From Gluconacetobacter johannae (GTDB lineage Bacteria > Pseudomonadota > Alphaproteobacteria > Acetobacterales > Acetobacteraceae), in assembly GCF_025994435.1 (NCBI RefSeq), contig NZ_BAQK01000037.1:50782-114781 (forward strand): a stretch of 64,000 nt of DNA. Reading direction: 5' to 3'. Shown in pieces: positions 33,059 through 40,848 of the stretch (positions are counted from its first letter, which is position 1; each line of letters starts with the position of its first letter). The translations under genes were made by a program, and so were the position numbers. The notes beneath the pieces are model-generated. The model was not told the origin of the DNA and did no database searches. It saw only the letters and a program-made list of their open reading frames with translations.

Positions 33059-34032
33059 GCCATCCCCTTCGCATCGGCGTCCTCAGACTGGCAGACAGCG
33101 CCCCGATCGTCGTCGCGCGGAACGCGGGCCTGTTCGAGCGGCACGGCCTGTCCGTGGACATCGCCGTGTCCCCGTCCTGGGCCAATATCGCGGACGGCCT
33201 CGTCTGGAACGGTCTTGATTCGGCCTTGATCTTTCCGCCCCTCGCCATGATGACGGCACTGGGACGCCGCGGGAGAAAAACCGGCTTGCGGCCGGTGCAG
33301 GCCGTGAGCTTTGGCGGCAATATGATCGTGTTGCGTGGTCCCGCACGACCCGGCCATGACTGGACCGCCGGCCGGGCCGGCCACCGGTCATTCCGGAACT
33401 GGAAGGCCGACATCGGCCGCACGCCACGGCTGGCGGTGGTCCACGCCTACTCCACCCATCTGCTCATCCTCACGCGATTTCTTTCGTCCATCGGCATCTC
33501 TGTGCAGGACGACGTCCAGTTGAAGATCATGCCGCCCGACCGCATCATCGACGCCCTGTCCGCCGGCAGCATTGACGGATTCTGCGCCGGACCTCCGTGG
33601 GGCGAGGACGCGGCCCGGCAAGGCCTCGGCTTCGTCGTGGCCGGATCGGCCGCCATTTGTCCCGGTCATGTCGAGAAAGTCCTGGTCCTCAACGATCAGG
33701 CCCATATCGAAGCCGCGGACCTGTCCCGGACTCTTCTGGCAGCGCTGCACGACGCCATCGCCCTGTGCGTCGATCCCGCCAATGCCGACGATATCGCCCG
33801 GCAATTGGCGGCCCCCCTTGCAAAAGGCGGTCTGGCTCTGCCCTTCGCGGCAACGCGGGCCATTATGCCCGACGCGTCGCTTCCCGATGCGATGGTGTTC
33901 AAAAGCCGCAGTTGGGATCATGAAGCGCTGGGCTGGATGGTCTCCGACATGCAGGGCCTCGGCTGGATATCGCCCGAGGACGTCGTCAGCCTTGAACGGC
34001 TTGGGTGGCTGACACAGGAAATGGCAAGGTGA
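33055..34032 (+). CDS. nasS: NasS-like nitrate/nitrite sensor (NrtA/CmpA fold)
   Basis: Cytosolic periplasmic-binding-protein-fold sensor of 325 residues without a signal peptide. It starts LRIGVLRLADSAPIVVARNAG and contains GNMIVLRGPA, AYSTHLLILTRFLSS, GSIDGFCAGPPWGEDAA and FVVAGSAAICPGHVEKVL, all family text. In characterised systems it sequesters NasT and releases it on binding nitrate or nitrite. ATGA overlap with nasT ensures balanced production of the pair. Last gene of the nitrate operon; tRNA-Glu follows on the opposite strand. Confidence 0.92.
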   Translation: MSHPLRIGVLRLADSAPIVVARNAGLFERHGLSVDIAVSPSWANIADGLVWNGLDSALIFPPLAMMTALGRRGRKTGLRPVQAVSFGGNMIVLRGPARPGHDWTAGRAGHRSFRNWKADIGRTPRLAVVHAYSTHLLILTRFLSSIGISVQDDVQLKIMPPDRIIDALSAGSIDGFCAGPPWGEDAARQGLGFVVAGSAAICPGHVEKVLVLNDQAHIEAADLSRTLLAALHDAIALCVDPANADDIARQLAAPLAKGGLALPFAATRAIMPDASLPDAMVFKSRSWDHEALGWMVSDMQGLGWISPEDVVSLERLGWLTQEMAR

Positions 34033-34160
34033 TCTCTCGATGAGGGCGTCTGCGCGCCACAGAAGGAGAGGGGTCAGTAGGTCCCGCATGTCGCATACAC
34101 ATGTGCTACATCGCGAGGACCACAATGACTTGGCCAATCTAGCCAGGCACCTGTGGTGCG

Positions 34161-34236
34161 TGGCGTCCCGTACGGGATTCGAACCCGTGTTACCGCCGTG
34201 AAAGGGCGGTGTCCTAGGCCTCTAGACGAACGGGAC
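34161..34236 (-). tRNA. tRNA-Glu (anticodon TTC)
   Basis: Cloverleaf of 76 nt including an encoded CCA. Acceptor arms GTCCCGT and ACGGGAC pair fully, discriminator G. Anticodon arm CCGCC/GGCGG encloses the loop CTTTCAC, giving anticodon TTC. The T arm contains GGTTCGAATCC. Its 3' end faces the nitrate cluster. A partly palindromic stretch (34141-34163) directly beyond it may help termination. Confidence 0.97.
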
Positions 34237-34307
34237 GTGGACGAGGCAGCTTCTAGGTCATCATGCGGCGGGACGCAACCCATCCCGACATAGGAAAATA
34301 ACCCCGG

Positions 34308-34330
34308 ACCGATATTTTTTGCCGATCGGT
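34308..34330 (-). terminator. Candidate terminator between the small membrane protein and tRNA-Glu
   Basis: ACCGAT (34308-34313) and ATCGGT (34325-34330) form a 6-bp stem just past the stop codon of the minus-strand gene at 34345; the loop carries an A/T run. Stability is modest. Confidence 0.35.
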
Positions 34331-34344
34331 TTCAGGGCGCATTT

Positions 34345-34695
34345 TCAAGGGGTCAGGCGCACCCGCCCGACAATGCGGCCATGCGGCAGGTCCCACAGGA
34401 CGATGCGGTCGGCCCCGCCACCCGACAGGGAAATCGCCAGCAGCGTGTCGGCCTGCCGCGTCATGCCGGCAATACGGGTGCCCGCCGGTTCGTCCAGGAC
34501 GAGGCTTCCGTAGTCGCCCGATGGCGGGGCGGCCAGCACGGCCGCCGCCGGGTTCGCGCCCGCCGGCGCGACGCCTGGCCTGGGGTGCGAGATCCGGTGC
34601 ACCAGCACGCCCACCAGAACCAGCGAACCGGCCGCCAGCAACACCCCCATGAAGATGACGGCCGCCAGAAGCGCCTTCGATCCCTGTCCGTTCAT
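34345..34695 (-). CDS. Small membrane-anchored protein, unknown function
   Basis: Protein of 116 residues with one strong N-terminal membrane segment (KALLAAVIFMGVLLAAGSLV plus LVGVLV) and a C-terminal soluble part (YGSLVLDEPAGTRIAGMTRQ, ILLWDLPHGRIVGRV-like ending). I do not recognise a function; similar short anchored proteins occur beside rluD in alphaproteobacteria. It is divergent from rluD with only 48 nt between starts, so the two share a promoter region. Confidence 0.65.
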   Translation of the reverse strand: MNGQGSKALLAAVIFMGVLLAAGSLVLVGVLVHRISHPRPGVAPAGANPAAAVLAAPPSGDYGSLVLDEPAGTRIAGMTRQADTLLAISLSGGGADRIVLWDLPHGRIVGRVRLTP

Positions 34696-34743
34696 GACTG
34701 CTTTCCGTTTCCGACCGACGTCTTTTTCCGTTAAGAGCCGCGC

Positions 34744-35715
34744 ATGACCGACGATACGCAGCCCGTTTTCCTGACTGCCGGCACCGAGCATGCCGGCCAG
34801 CGCACCGACCGTTTCCTGGCCGACGCCATCGGCACGCTGTCGCGCTCGCGCGTCAAGGCGCTGATGGAAAGCGGCCACGTGTCGCGCGCGGGCGTCCCCC
34901 TGCGCGAACCGTCCGAGCCGGTGCGGGCGGGCATGTGTTATGAGATAAGGCAACCGCCCGCAATCCCCGCCACCCCGGCGGCGCAGGCGATTCCGTTCGC
35001 CATCCTGTACGAGGATTCGGACCTGATCGTGCTGGACAAGCCGGCGGGGCTGGTGGTCCATCCCGCCCCCGGCAACGAGGACGGGACCCTGGTCAACGCC
35101 CTGCTGGCGCACTGCGGCGACAGCCTGACGGGCATCGGCGGCGAACGCCGGCCCGGAATCGTCCACCGGCTGGACAAGGACACGTCGGGCGTCATGGTGG
35201 CGGCCAAGACCGAACGCGCCCACACCGCCCTGTCGGCGGCCTTTGCCGCGCGCGATATCGACCGCACCTACCTGGCCCTGTCATGGGGTATCCTTGCGCC
35301 GGCCACGGGGGAGTTCGCGGGCGCGATCGGCCGCGACCGGCGCGACCGCAAGCGCATGGCGGTCGTGCATCACGGCGGGGGCAAGCATGCGCTGACGCAT
35401 TACCGGACGCTGCGTACGTTCCATGGCGCGGTCAGCTATGTCGAATGCCGCCTGGCCACCGGGCGCACGCACCAGATCCGCGTGCATTTCTCGACGGACG
35501 GACATCCGCTGATCGGCGACCCGGTCTATCTGCGGCGGATTCCGGCTGCCGCGCGCGGCCTGCCCGACGACGCGCGCCGTGCCGCGCTGGATTTTCCGCG
35601 CCAGGCCCTGCATGCCGCGCGACTGGGTTTCGTCCATCCCGGCACCGGTGAGTCGATGCTGTTCGAGACCCCGCCACCGGAGGATTTCCAGACGCTCATG
35701 GCAAAGATTGCTTAG
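34744..35715 (+). CDS. rluD: 23S rRNA pseudouridine synthase RluD-type
   Basis: RNA-modifying enzyme of 323 residues converting uridines to pseudouridine in 23S rRNA helix 69 if truly RluD. An S4-like RNA-binding domain (residues 15-75; RTDRFLADAIGTLSRSRVKA) precedes the catalytic domain with the active-site Asp in IVHRLDKDTSG and the later GRTHQIRVHFS. The 35-residue insertion RRIPAAARGLPDDARR before the last helix is usual for alphaproteobacterial forms. A second RluA-family enzyme lies at 62623, and its HRIDRDTSG wording is closer to RluC. Confidence 0.92.
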   Translation: MTDDTQPVFLTAGTEHAGQRTDRFLADAIGTLSRSRVKALMESGHVSRAGVPLREPSEPVRAGMCYEIRQPPAIPATPAAQAIPFAILYEDSDLIVLDKPAGLVVHPAPGNEDGTLVNALLAHCGDSLTGIGGERRPGIVHRLDKDTSGVMVAAKTERAHTALSAAFAARDIDRTYLALSWGILAPATGEFAGAIGRDRRDRKRMAVVHHGGGKHALTHYRTLRTFHGAVSYVECRLATGRTHQIRVHFSTDGHPLIGDPVYLRRIPAAARGLPDDARRAALDFPRQALHAARLGFVHPGTGESMLFETPPPEDFQTLMAKIA

Positions 35716-35742
35716 TTTTAAGGCAGTTTGGGGGGAGTTCGC

Positions 35743-35771
35743 TTGACGGTAAACCGACCCGTCATTAGATT
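35743..35771 (+). promoter_or_regulatory. Sigma-70-like promoter of rpoH
   Basis: TTGACG (35743-35748), a 17-bp spacer and TAGATT (35766-35771) match the sigma-70 consensus at nine of twelve positions. Transcription near 35778 would give a leader of about 188 nt before the rpoH ATG. Confidence 0.6.
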
Positions 35772-35777
35772 TGGCAG

Positions 35778-35965
35778 TTGTCCGGCGGGTGACGCGACCG
35801 CCGGAATGGACGTCTCGTGAGGATACGGCCCATGATGGGGGTGCCTCACGGGGACGTGAAGTCCATCCACGCGCCAATCGGGTGGGACCATGAAACCCTC
35901 TGATGGATGTGCCGTAGGACATCCCTCGGGCCGAAATGGCACCCCCGGAAAAGGAGTCCGATCCC
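35778..35965 (+). promoter_or_regulatory. Long structured 5' leader of rpoH
   Basis: Three successive hairpins are visible. H1 has perfect arms CCGGCGG/CCGCCGG (35782-35804). H2 (35807-35865) is long, with core CGTGAGG/CCTCACG, outer CGTCT/GGACG pairs and an inner CCCA/TGGG. H3 is GGATGT/ACATCC (35905-35924). The ribosome site AAGGAG (35951-35956) follows. Such a leader on the heat-shock sigma gene suggests post-transcriptional control (thermosensing, Hfq/sRNA or protein binding), but no known Rfam class is recognised by eye. Confidence 0.5.
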
Positions 35966-36853
35966 ATGGCCTCTTCCATTCTCAATGTTGGTCCTGAAAC
36001 CAACCTGTCAAGGTACCTTCAGGACATCCGCAAATTCCCCATGCTCTCCCCCGAGGAGGAGCAGCGCCTGTCCCGCAGCTGGAAGGACAAGGGCGACACC
36101 AAGGCCGCGCACACGCTCGTCACCTCCCATCTGCGCCTGGTCGCCAAGATTGCCATGGGCTATCGCGGGTACGGCCTGCCGCTGGGCGAACTGATAAGCG
36201 AAGGCAATATCGGGATGATGCAGGCGGTCCGCCGCTTCGACCCCGATCGTGGCTTCCGGCTGGCGACCTATGCGATGTGGTGGATCCGCGCGGCTATCCA
36301 GGAATATATCCTGCATAGCTGGTCGCTGGTGAAGATGGGCACGACCGCCGCCCAGAAGAAGCTGTTCTTCAATTTGCGTCGCCTGAAAGGGCAGATGCAG
36401 GCCATCGACGACGGCGACCTGCAGCCCGAACAGGTGAACAAGATCGCCCAGTCCCTGGGCGTGCCCGAGCAGGACGTCATCAACATGAACCGTCGCCTCT
36501 CGGCGCCGGATCACAGCCTGAACGCCCCCTTGCGCGCCGACAGCGAAGGCGAGTGGCAGGACTGGCTGGTGGACGAGCACGACAACCAGGAACAGACCCT
36601 GGCCGACAGCGAGGAATTCAGCGGCCGCAAGGCACTGCTGGACAACGCGCTGAAGACGCTCAACGACCGCGAGCGCCATATCCTGACCGAACGCCGGCTG
36701 AAGGACGAACCGGCGACGCTGGAAGATTTGTCCCACACCTACAACATCTCGCGCGAGCGGGTGCGCCAGATCGAGGTCCGGGCGTTCGAGAAGGTCCAGG
36801 CCGCGATGAAGGCGGAAGTCGAGGCCCATCGCCAGGCCCACCAAGCCGGATAA
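35966..36853 (+). CDS. rpoH: Heat-shock sigma factor RpoH (sigma-32)
   Basis: Alternative sigma factor of 295 residues directing RNA polymerase to heat-shock promoters such as that proposed for htpG. Sigma region 2 reads AVRRFDPDRGFRLATYAMWW. The RpoH box QKKLFFNLRRLKG, which separates RpoH from RpoD, is present near residue 130. Region 4 ends with the helix-turn-helix TYNISRERVRQIEVRAFEKV. The ATG at 35966 has AAGGAG nine nt upstream. Expression may be tuned by the 188-nt leader. It converges on purA with a strong hairpin between them. Confidence 0.96.
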   Translation: MASSILNVGPETNLSRYLQDIRKFPMLSPEEEQRLSRSWKDKGDTKAAHTLVTSHLRLVAKIAMGYRGYGLPLGELISEGNIGMMQAVRRFDPDRGFRLATYAMWWIRAAIQEYILHSWSLVKMGTTAAQKKLFFNLRRLKGQMQAIDDGDLQPEQVNKIAQSLGVPEQDVINMNRRLSAPDHSLNAPLRADSEGEWQDWLVDEHDNQEQTLADSEEFSGRKALLDNALKTLNDRERHILTERRLKDEPATLEDLSHTYNISRERVRQIEVRAFEKVQAAMKAEVEAHRQAHQAG

Positions 36854-36856
36854 TCT

Positions 36857-36884
36857 CCGGGCGGGGGCTTTTGCCCCTGCCCGG
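36857..36884. terminator. Bidirectional hairpin between rpoH and purA
   Basis: Arms CCGGGC-G-GGGGC and GCCCC-T-GCCCGG with a TTTT loop form an 11-bp stem with one mismatch. It lies 3 nt after the rpoH stop and 10 nt from the purA stop, so it can end both convergent transcripts. There is no clear U-tract in either direction. Confidence 0.75.
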
Positions 36885-36894
36885 CCGCGTGATT

Positions 36895-38184
36895 TCAGTT
36901 CTCGAACGGGTCGCGCATCAGGATGGTGTCGTCACGTTCCGGGCTGGTGGACAGCAGGGTCACCGGGGCTTCGACCAGTTCTTCGATCCGGCGGACGTAT
37001 TTGATCGCCTGGGCCGGCAGGTCGGCCCACGACCGGGCGCCATAGGTCGTGCCGCTCCAGCCTTCCAGCGTCTCATAGACCGGCTTCACCCGCGCCTGTG
37101 CCGCCGGCGCCGAGGGGAAATGGCGGATTTCCTCGCCGTCCAGTTCGTATCCCGTGCAGATCCGCAGTTCCGGAATCCCGTCCAGCACGTCCAGCTTGGT
37201 CAGCGCCAGGCCGTTGACGCCGCCCACGCGCACCGCGCGGCGCACCAGCATGGCGTCGAACCAGCCGCAGCGGCGCGGACGGCCCGTGACGGTGCCGAAT
37301 TCATGGCCGCGCTCGCCCAGGGTACGGCCCATCTCGTCATGCAGTTCGCTGGGGAACGGCCCCTCGCCCACCCGGGTGGAATAGGCCTTGGCGATCCCCA
37401 GCACGAAGCCGACCGTCCCCGGCCCGACCCCGCTGCCCGTCGCGGCATTGGCGGCGATGGTGTTGGAACTGGTGACGAACGGATAGGTGCCGTGATCGAC
37501 ATCCAGCATCACCGCCTGCGCGCCCTCGAACAGGATCTTGCGGCCGGCCCGGCTGCTGTCGTCCAGCAATTCCCACACCGTGTCCATGAAGGGCAGCACG
37601 CGCGGCGCCAGCGCGTTCAGATGCGCCAGCAGGGCGTCCTTGGTGAAGGTTTCCGACCCCAGGCCCGCCAGCAGCGTGTTGTGGTGCAGCAGCAGTTCGT
37701 CCAGCTTCCAGTCCAGCGTCTCGGGCTCGGCCAGGTCGCACAGGCGAATGGCGCGGCGGGCCACCTTGTCCTCGTAAGCCGGGCCGATGCCGCGTCCGGT
37801 CGTGCCGATCTTGCGGTCGCCGCGCGCAGCCTCGCGCGCGCGGTCGATGGCGCCATGCACCGGCAGGATCAGCGGCACGTTCTCGGCGATACGCAGCGTG
37901 CGGGGCGTGACCTCCAGCCCTTGCGCGGTGACGCGGTCGATTTCGGCCAGCAGGGCCTCGGGGTCCACCACGACGCCGTTGCCGATCACGCCCATCTTGC
38001 CCCGCACCAGGCCCGACGGCAGCAGCGACAGCTTGTAGGTCTGGTCGCCCACGACCAGGGTATGGCCGGCATTGTGCCCGCCCTGGAACCGCACGACGAT
38101 GTCGGCGCGACTGGCCAGCCAGTCGACGATCTTGCCCTTCCCCTCGTCACCCCACTGGGCGCCGATCACGGTGACGTTGGACAT
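36895..38184 (-). CDS. purA: Adenylosuccinate synthetase
   Basis: Purine biosynthesis enzyme of 429 residues that forms adenylosuccinate from IMP and aspartate with GTP. Hallmarks: GAQWGDEGKGKIVD at the N terminus (P-loop and catalytic Asp), FQGGHNAGHT, GTTGRGIGPAYEDK, and FEGAQAVMLDVDHGTYPFVT. Start at the ATG at 38184 (MSNVTVIGAQW), with AGGAG upstream. It is last in a minus-strand line serC-hisZ-purA, with 114 nt and a hairpin before it. Confidence 0.97.
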   Translation of the reverse strand: MSNVTVIGAQWGDEGKGKIVDWLASRADIVVRFQGGHNAGHTLVVGDQTYKLSLLPSGLVRGKMGVIGNGVVVDPEALLAEIDRVTAQGLEVTPRTLRIAENVPLILPVHGAIDRAREAARGDRKIGTTGRGIGPAYEDKVARRAIRLCDLAEPETLDWKLDELLLHHNTLLAGLGSETFTKDALLAHLNALAPRVLPFMDTVWELLDDSSRAGRKILFEGAQAVMLDVDHGTYPFVTSSNTIAANAATGSGVGPGTVGFVLGIAKAYSTRVGEGPFPSELHDEMGRTLGERGHEFGTVTGRPRRCGWFDAMLVRRAVRVGGVNGLALTKLDVLDGIPELRICTGYELDGEEIRHFPSAPAAQARVKPVYETLEGWSGTTYGARSWADLPAQAIKYVRRIEELVEAPVTLLSTSPERDDTILMRDPFEN

Positions 38185-38279
38185 GATGTGCTCCTTGAAA
38201 TGCTGCCCGTCCGGGCCGTGCATCGTGGCCGCCGGGTAAACTGGATAAAGAACCGGGCGGGACCAGCCCCCCTTGTGCC

Positions 38280-38295
38280 GCCTGACTTATCAGGC
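38280..38295 (-). terminator. Small hairpin after hisZ
   Basis: GCCTGA/TCAGGC with a four-base loop sits 3 nt past the hisZ stop. It may terminate or attenuate transcription before purA. Confidence 0.4.
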
Positions 38296-38298
38296 GCG

Positions 38299-39444
38299 TC
38301 AGTCGAGCGCCACGATTCCGTCCCCACGGGCCAGCATCGCGCATCCCAGGCGCCGCGCCTCGGCCGCCGGGTCGGCCACGGCGCCCAGCGCGTCCACGGT
38401 GGCGTACCCGTCCTCGCGCAGGCGGCGGCCCAGTTCGGGGGCGGCATTCACCGGCAGGAACACGCGGGTCCGCCCTGCCCGGACCGGCGCCGCGCGCAGC
38501 AGCGCCTCGGGCCGCAGGGTCAGGCCGCAGGCGGGTTCGTCATCGTTCGACCGGTAGCGTCCGCCCCGGCCCAGTTCCTGATGCTGTCCCCGGGCATAGA
38601 CGGTGACGCACACGCCCGTATGGTACTGCCAGCCCCGGAATTCGATCGGATCGACCGTCAGGCGGATATCGGGCACCCGCGCCGCAATCGCCGCCACGGT
38701 CGCCGCCAGCCGGTCGCTGAGCAGCCGGACCGACGGCGGCAGGTCCAGCCCCGCCAGCACCGCCAGGGCACGGTCGGCCGGCCCCGCGGCATGCAGCAGT
38801 TCGGTCAGCACCGGGGCCAGGCCGCCGGCCAGACGCGCCACCGCCGCCGCGTCCTTGCGGTCCAGCGCGCGCATCAGCGCCAGCCGTTCGTCGGGCGCAT
38901 AGTCGATTTCCGCCATCAGCGCCGGCGCCAGGGGCGGCATCGTCAGGTCGAACGACACGCCCGGCACGCCCAGCGCCGCCAGCCCTTCGGCCCCCAGCGC
39001 GACGATTTCGGCATCGGCTTCAGGCGAATCCGGGCCGATCAGCTCGATGCCGGCCTGCGAGATCTGCCGATCGCTCTCCCGCGCCCCGCCGCTGGCCAGC
39101 ACGCACAGCCCAGCATAGGACAGGCGCAGCGGGCGCGGCGCCTCGGCCAGGCGCGTGGCCGCGATCCGTGCGATCTGCGGGGTGATGTCGGGGCGCAGCG
39201 CCATCATCCGCCGCGTGTCGGGGTCCATCAGGCGGAACGCCTGCTCGGCCACCGCCGCGCCGGAGCCGGACAGCAGCGTGTCCTCGAATTCCAGCAGGGG
39301 CGGCTTGACCCGGCTGTAGCCGTGGGCGGCAAAAACCCGCATCAGGGCCTCCATGCCGGCGGCCTCGGCCTCGGCGTCCGGAGGCAGCAGGTCGACAAAA
39401 CCTGCCGGCAGCAGGGCGGGGTTGGGAGGCGGATCGTCCGTCAT
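38299..39444 (-). CDS. hisZ: ATP phosphoribosyltransferase regulatory subunit HisZ
   Basis: HisRS-like protein of 381 residues without tRNA-charging activity. It partners a short HisG for the first step of histidine synthesis. It shows the class II synthetase fold text: PAGFVDLLPPDAEAE, a motif-2-like region FRLMDPDTRRMMALRPDITP followed by QIARIAATR, and a C-terminal ELGRGGRYR. The presence of HisZ predicts a short-form HisG elsewhere in the genome. Start at the ATG at 39444; the frame is open further upstream, but that part does not match the family. Confidence 0.9.
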   Translation of the reverse strand: MTDDPPPNPALLPAGFVDLLPPDAEAEAAGMEALMRVFAAHGYSRVKPPLLEFEDTLLSGSGAAVAEQAFRLMDPDTRRMMALRPDITPQIARIAATRLAEAPRPLRLSYAGLCVLASGGARESDRQISQAGIELIGPDSPEADAEIVALGAEGLAALGVPGVSFDLTMPPLAPALMAEIDYAPDERLALMRALDRKDAAAVARLAGGLAPVLTELLHAAGPADRALAVLAGLDLPPSVRLLSDRLAATVAAIAARVPDIRLTVDPIEFRGWQYHTGVCVTVYARGQHQELGRGGRYRSNDDEPACGLTLRPEALLRAAPVRAGRTRVFLPVNAAPELGRRLREDGYATVDALGAVADPAAEARRLGCAMLARGDGIVALD

Positions 39445-39518
39445 GCGCGCGCCTATACCATCGTCGCGGCGATCCGTCATCTCCGCAGGTGGATCGTCCC
39501 GGCCCGAGCGGCCGGCCC

Positions 39519-40703
39519 CTATGCGTATTCGGCGCGGACCTGCGCCTCGGCCCAGTCCAGCCACGGCAGCAGCGCCCGCAGATCGGCCGTCTCGACCGTG
39601 GCGCCGCCCCACAGGCGCAAGCCGGCGGGCGCGTCGCGATAGCTGCCGATATCCAGCGCCACGCCCTCGGCCTCCAGCAGGGCGACGATCCGCTTGGCCG
39701 CCTTCGCCTGCGCGCCGGCGTCCAGCGCGCGGAACCAGGGGGCGACGATGGTCAGGCAGATCGACGTGCTGGACCGTTCGGCCGCGTTCTGCGCCAGGAA
39801 CGCCGCCCAGTCCGACTGCGCGACCCAGTCCGCCACAACCGCCAGATTGGCCTTGCTGCGGCCGATCAGCGCCGGCAGGCCGCCGATGCCCTCGGCCCAG
39901 CGCAGCCCGTCCAGCGCGTCCTCGACGCACAGCATCGAGGGCGTGTTGATGGTGTCGCCCCGAAAGATGCCTTCGATCAGCTTGCCCTTCGAGGTCAGGC
40001 GGAAGACCTTGGGCAGGGCGCGCGGCGGCGGCGTTTCCTCCAGCCGGCGCACGGCGCGGGGCGACAGGGCCAGCATGCCGTGCGCGGCCTCGCCCCCCAG
40101 GACCTTCTGCCAGGACCAGGTGACGATATCCAGCTTCTCCCACGGCAGGTCCATCGCGAAGGCGGCCGAGGTCGCGTCGCAGATCACCAGGCCCTCGCGG
40201 TCCGCCGGAATGGCCGATCCATCGGGAATGCATACGCCCGAGGTCGTGCCGTTCCAGGCCAGCACCACGTCATGCGACCAGTCCACCTGCCCCAGGTCGG
40301 GCAGGCTGCCGTACTCGGCCGCCAGCACCCGCGCGGCGGGGGGGCGCAACTGCGCCATGATGTCGTCGGCCCAGGTCGCGGAAAAGCTCTCGAACGCCAG
40401 CACGTCGACCGGCCGTTCGCCGATCAGCGACCACAGCACCATTTCGACCGCCCCGGTGTCCGAGCCGGGAACGATGCCCAGCCGCCAGCCTTCGGGCATG
40501 CCCAGGATGGCGCGGGACCGGGTGATGACCTCGTTCAGCCGCGCCCGCCCGTCGGGCGCGCGATGGGACCGGCCCAGCAGCGCCCCCGACAGCGCATCCA
40601 GCGACCAGCCCGGACGCTTGGCGCAGGGGCCGGAGGAAAAGCAGGGATTGCCCGGCCGTACGCCGGGCTTGGTGATCGCATCGGGGGAAAGAGAAAGCAT
40701 CAT
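39519..40703 (-). CDS. serC: Phosphoserine aminotransferase (alphaproteobacterial type)
   Basis: PLP enzyme of 394 residues that makes phosphoserine from 3-phosphohydroxypyruvate and glutamate. Features: NPCFSSGPCAKRPGW at the N terminus, IVPGSDTGAVEMVLWSLIG, and the PLP lysine in VTWSWQKVLGGEAAHG. This wording fits the SerC form common in alphaproteobacteria. ATGs at 40703 and 40700 are adjacent. The start is only 15 nt from the 3' end of tRNA-Leu on the same strand, so tRNA and mRNA are probably made together. The usual neighbour serA is absent between serC and hisZ. Confidence 0.93.
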   Translation of the reverse strand: MMLSLSPDAITKPGVRPGNPCFSSGPCAKRPGWSLDALSGALLGRSHRAPDGRARLNEVITRSRAILGMPEGWRLGIVPGSDTGAVEMVLWSLIGERPVDVLAFESFSATWADDIMAQLRPPAARVLAAEYGSLPDLGQVDWSHDVVLAWNGTTSGVCIPDGSAIPADREGLVICDATSAAFAMDLPWEKLDIVTWSWQKVLGGEAAHGMLALSPRAVRRLEETPPPRALPKVFRLTSKGKLIEGIFRGDTINTPSMLCVEDALDGLRWAEGIGGLPALIGRSKANLAVVADWVAQSDWAAFLAQNAAERSSTSICLTIVAPWFRALDAGAQAKAAKRIVALLEAEGVALDIGSYRDAPAGLRLWGGATVETADLRALLPWLDWAEAQVRAEYA

Positions 40704-40718
40704 CCTGTCCGGAATTGA

Positions 40719-40802
40719 TGGTACGAGAGAGGGGACTCGAACCCCTATGCCTTGCGGCGGTCGATTTTGAGCCGACTACGTCTACCGTTCCGTCACTCTC
40801 GC
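40719..40802 (-). tRNA. tRNA-Leu (anticodon CAA)
   Basis: Class II tRNA of 84 nt with a long variable arm and encoded CCA. Acceptor arms GCGAGAG/CTCTCGT (one G-U pair), discriminator A. Anticodon arm GTCGG/TCGAC encloses CTCAAAA, anticodon CAA. T arm has GGTTCGAGTCC. Its 3' end is 15 nt upstream of serC. Confidence 0.96.
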
Positions 40803-40848
40803 CTGGCGCCCTGCTTATCAGCAAACGGGGCGAACTGGCAATCGACCG

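Noticed and set aside
34074..34283. Short minus-strand frame containing the tRNA-Glu gene
   Set aside because: Translation of tRNA sequence (the familiar tRNA-derived false protein); no independent support.
35718..35942. 74-codon minus-strand frame in the rpoH leader
   Set aside because: Lies wholly in a structured leader, has no ribosome site and no similarity; antisense by-product of the hairpins.
36553..39642. Open frame of about 1030 codons on the plus strand over rpoH 3' end, purA and hisZ
   Set aside because: Antisense or out-of-frame shadow; the covered genes on the other strand have full conserved motifs.
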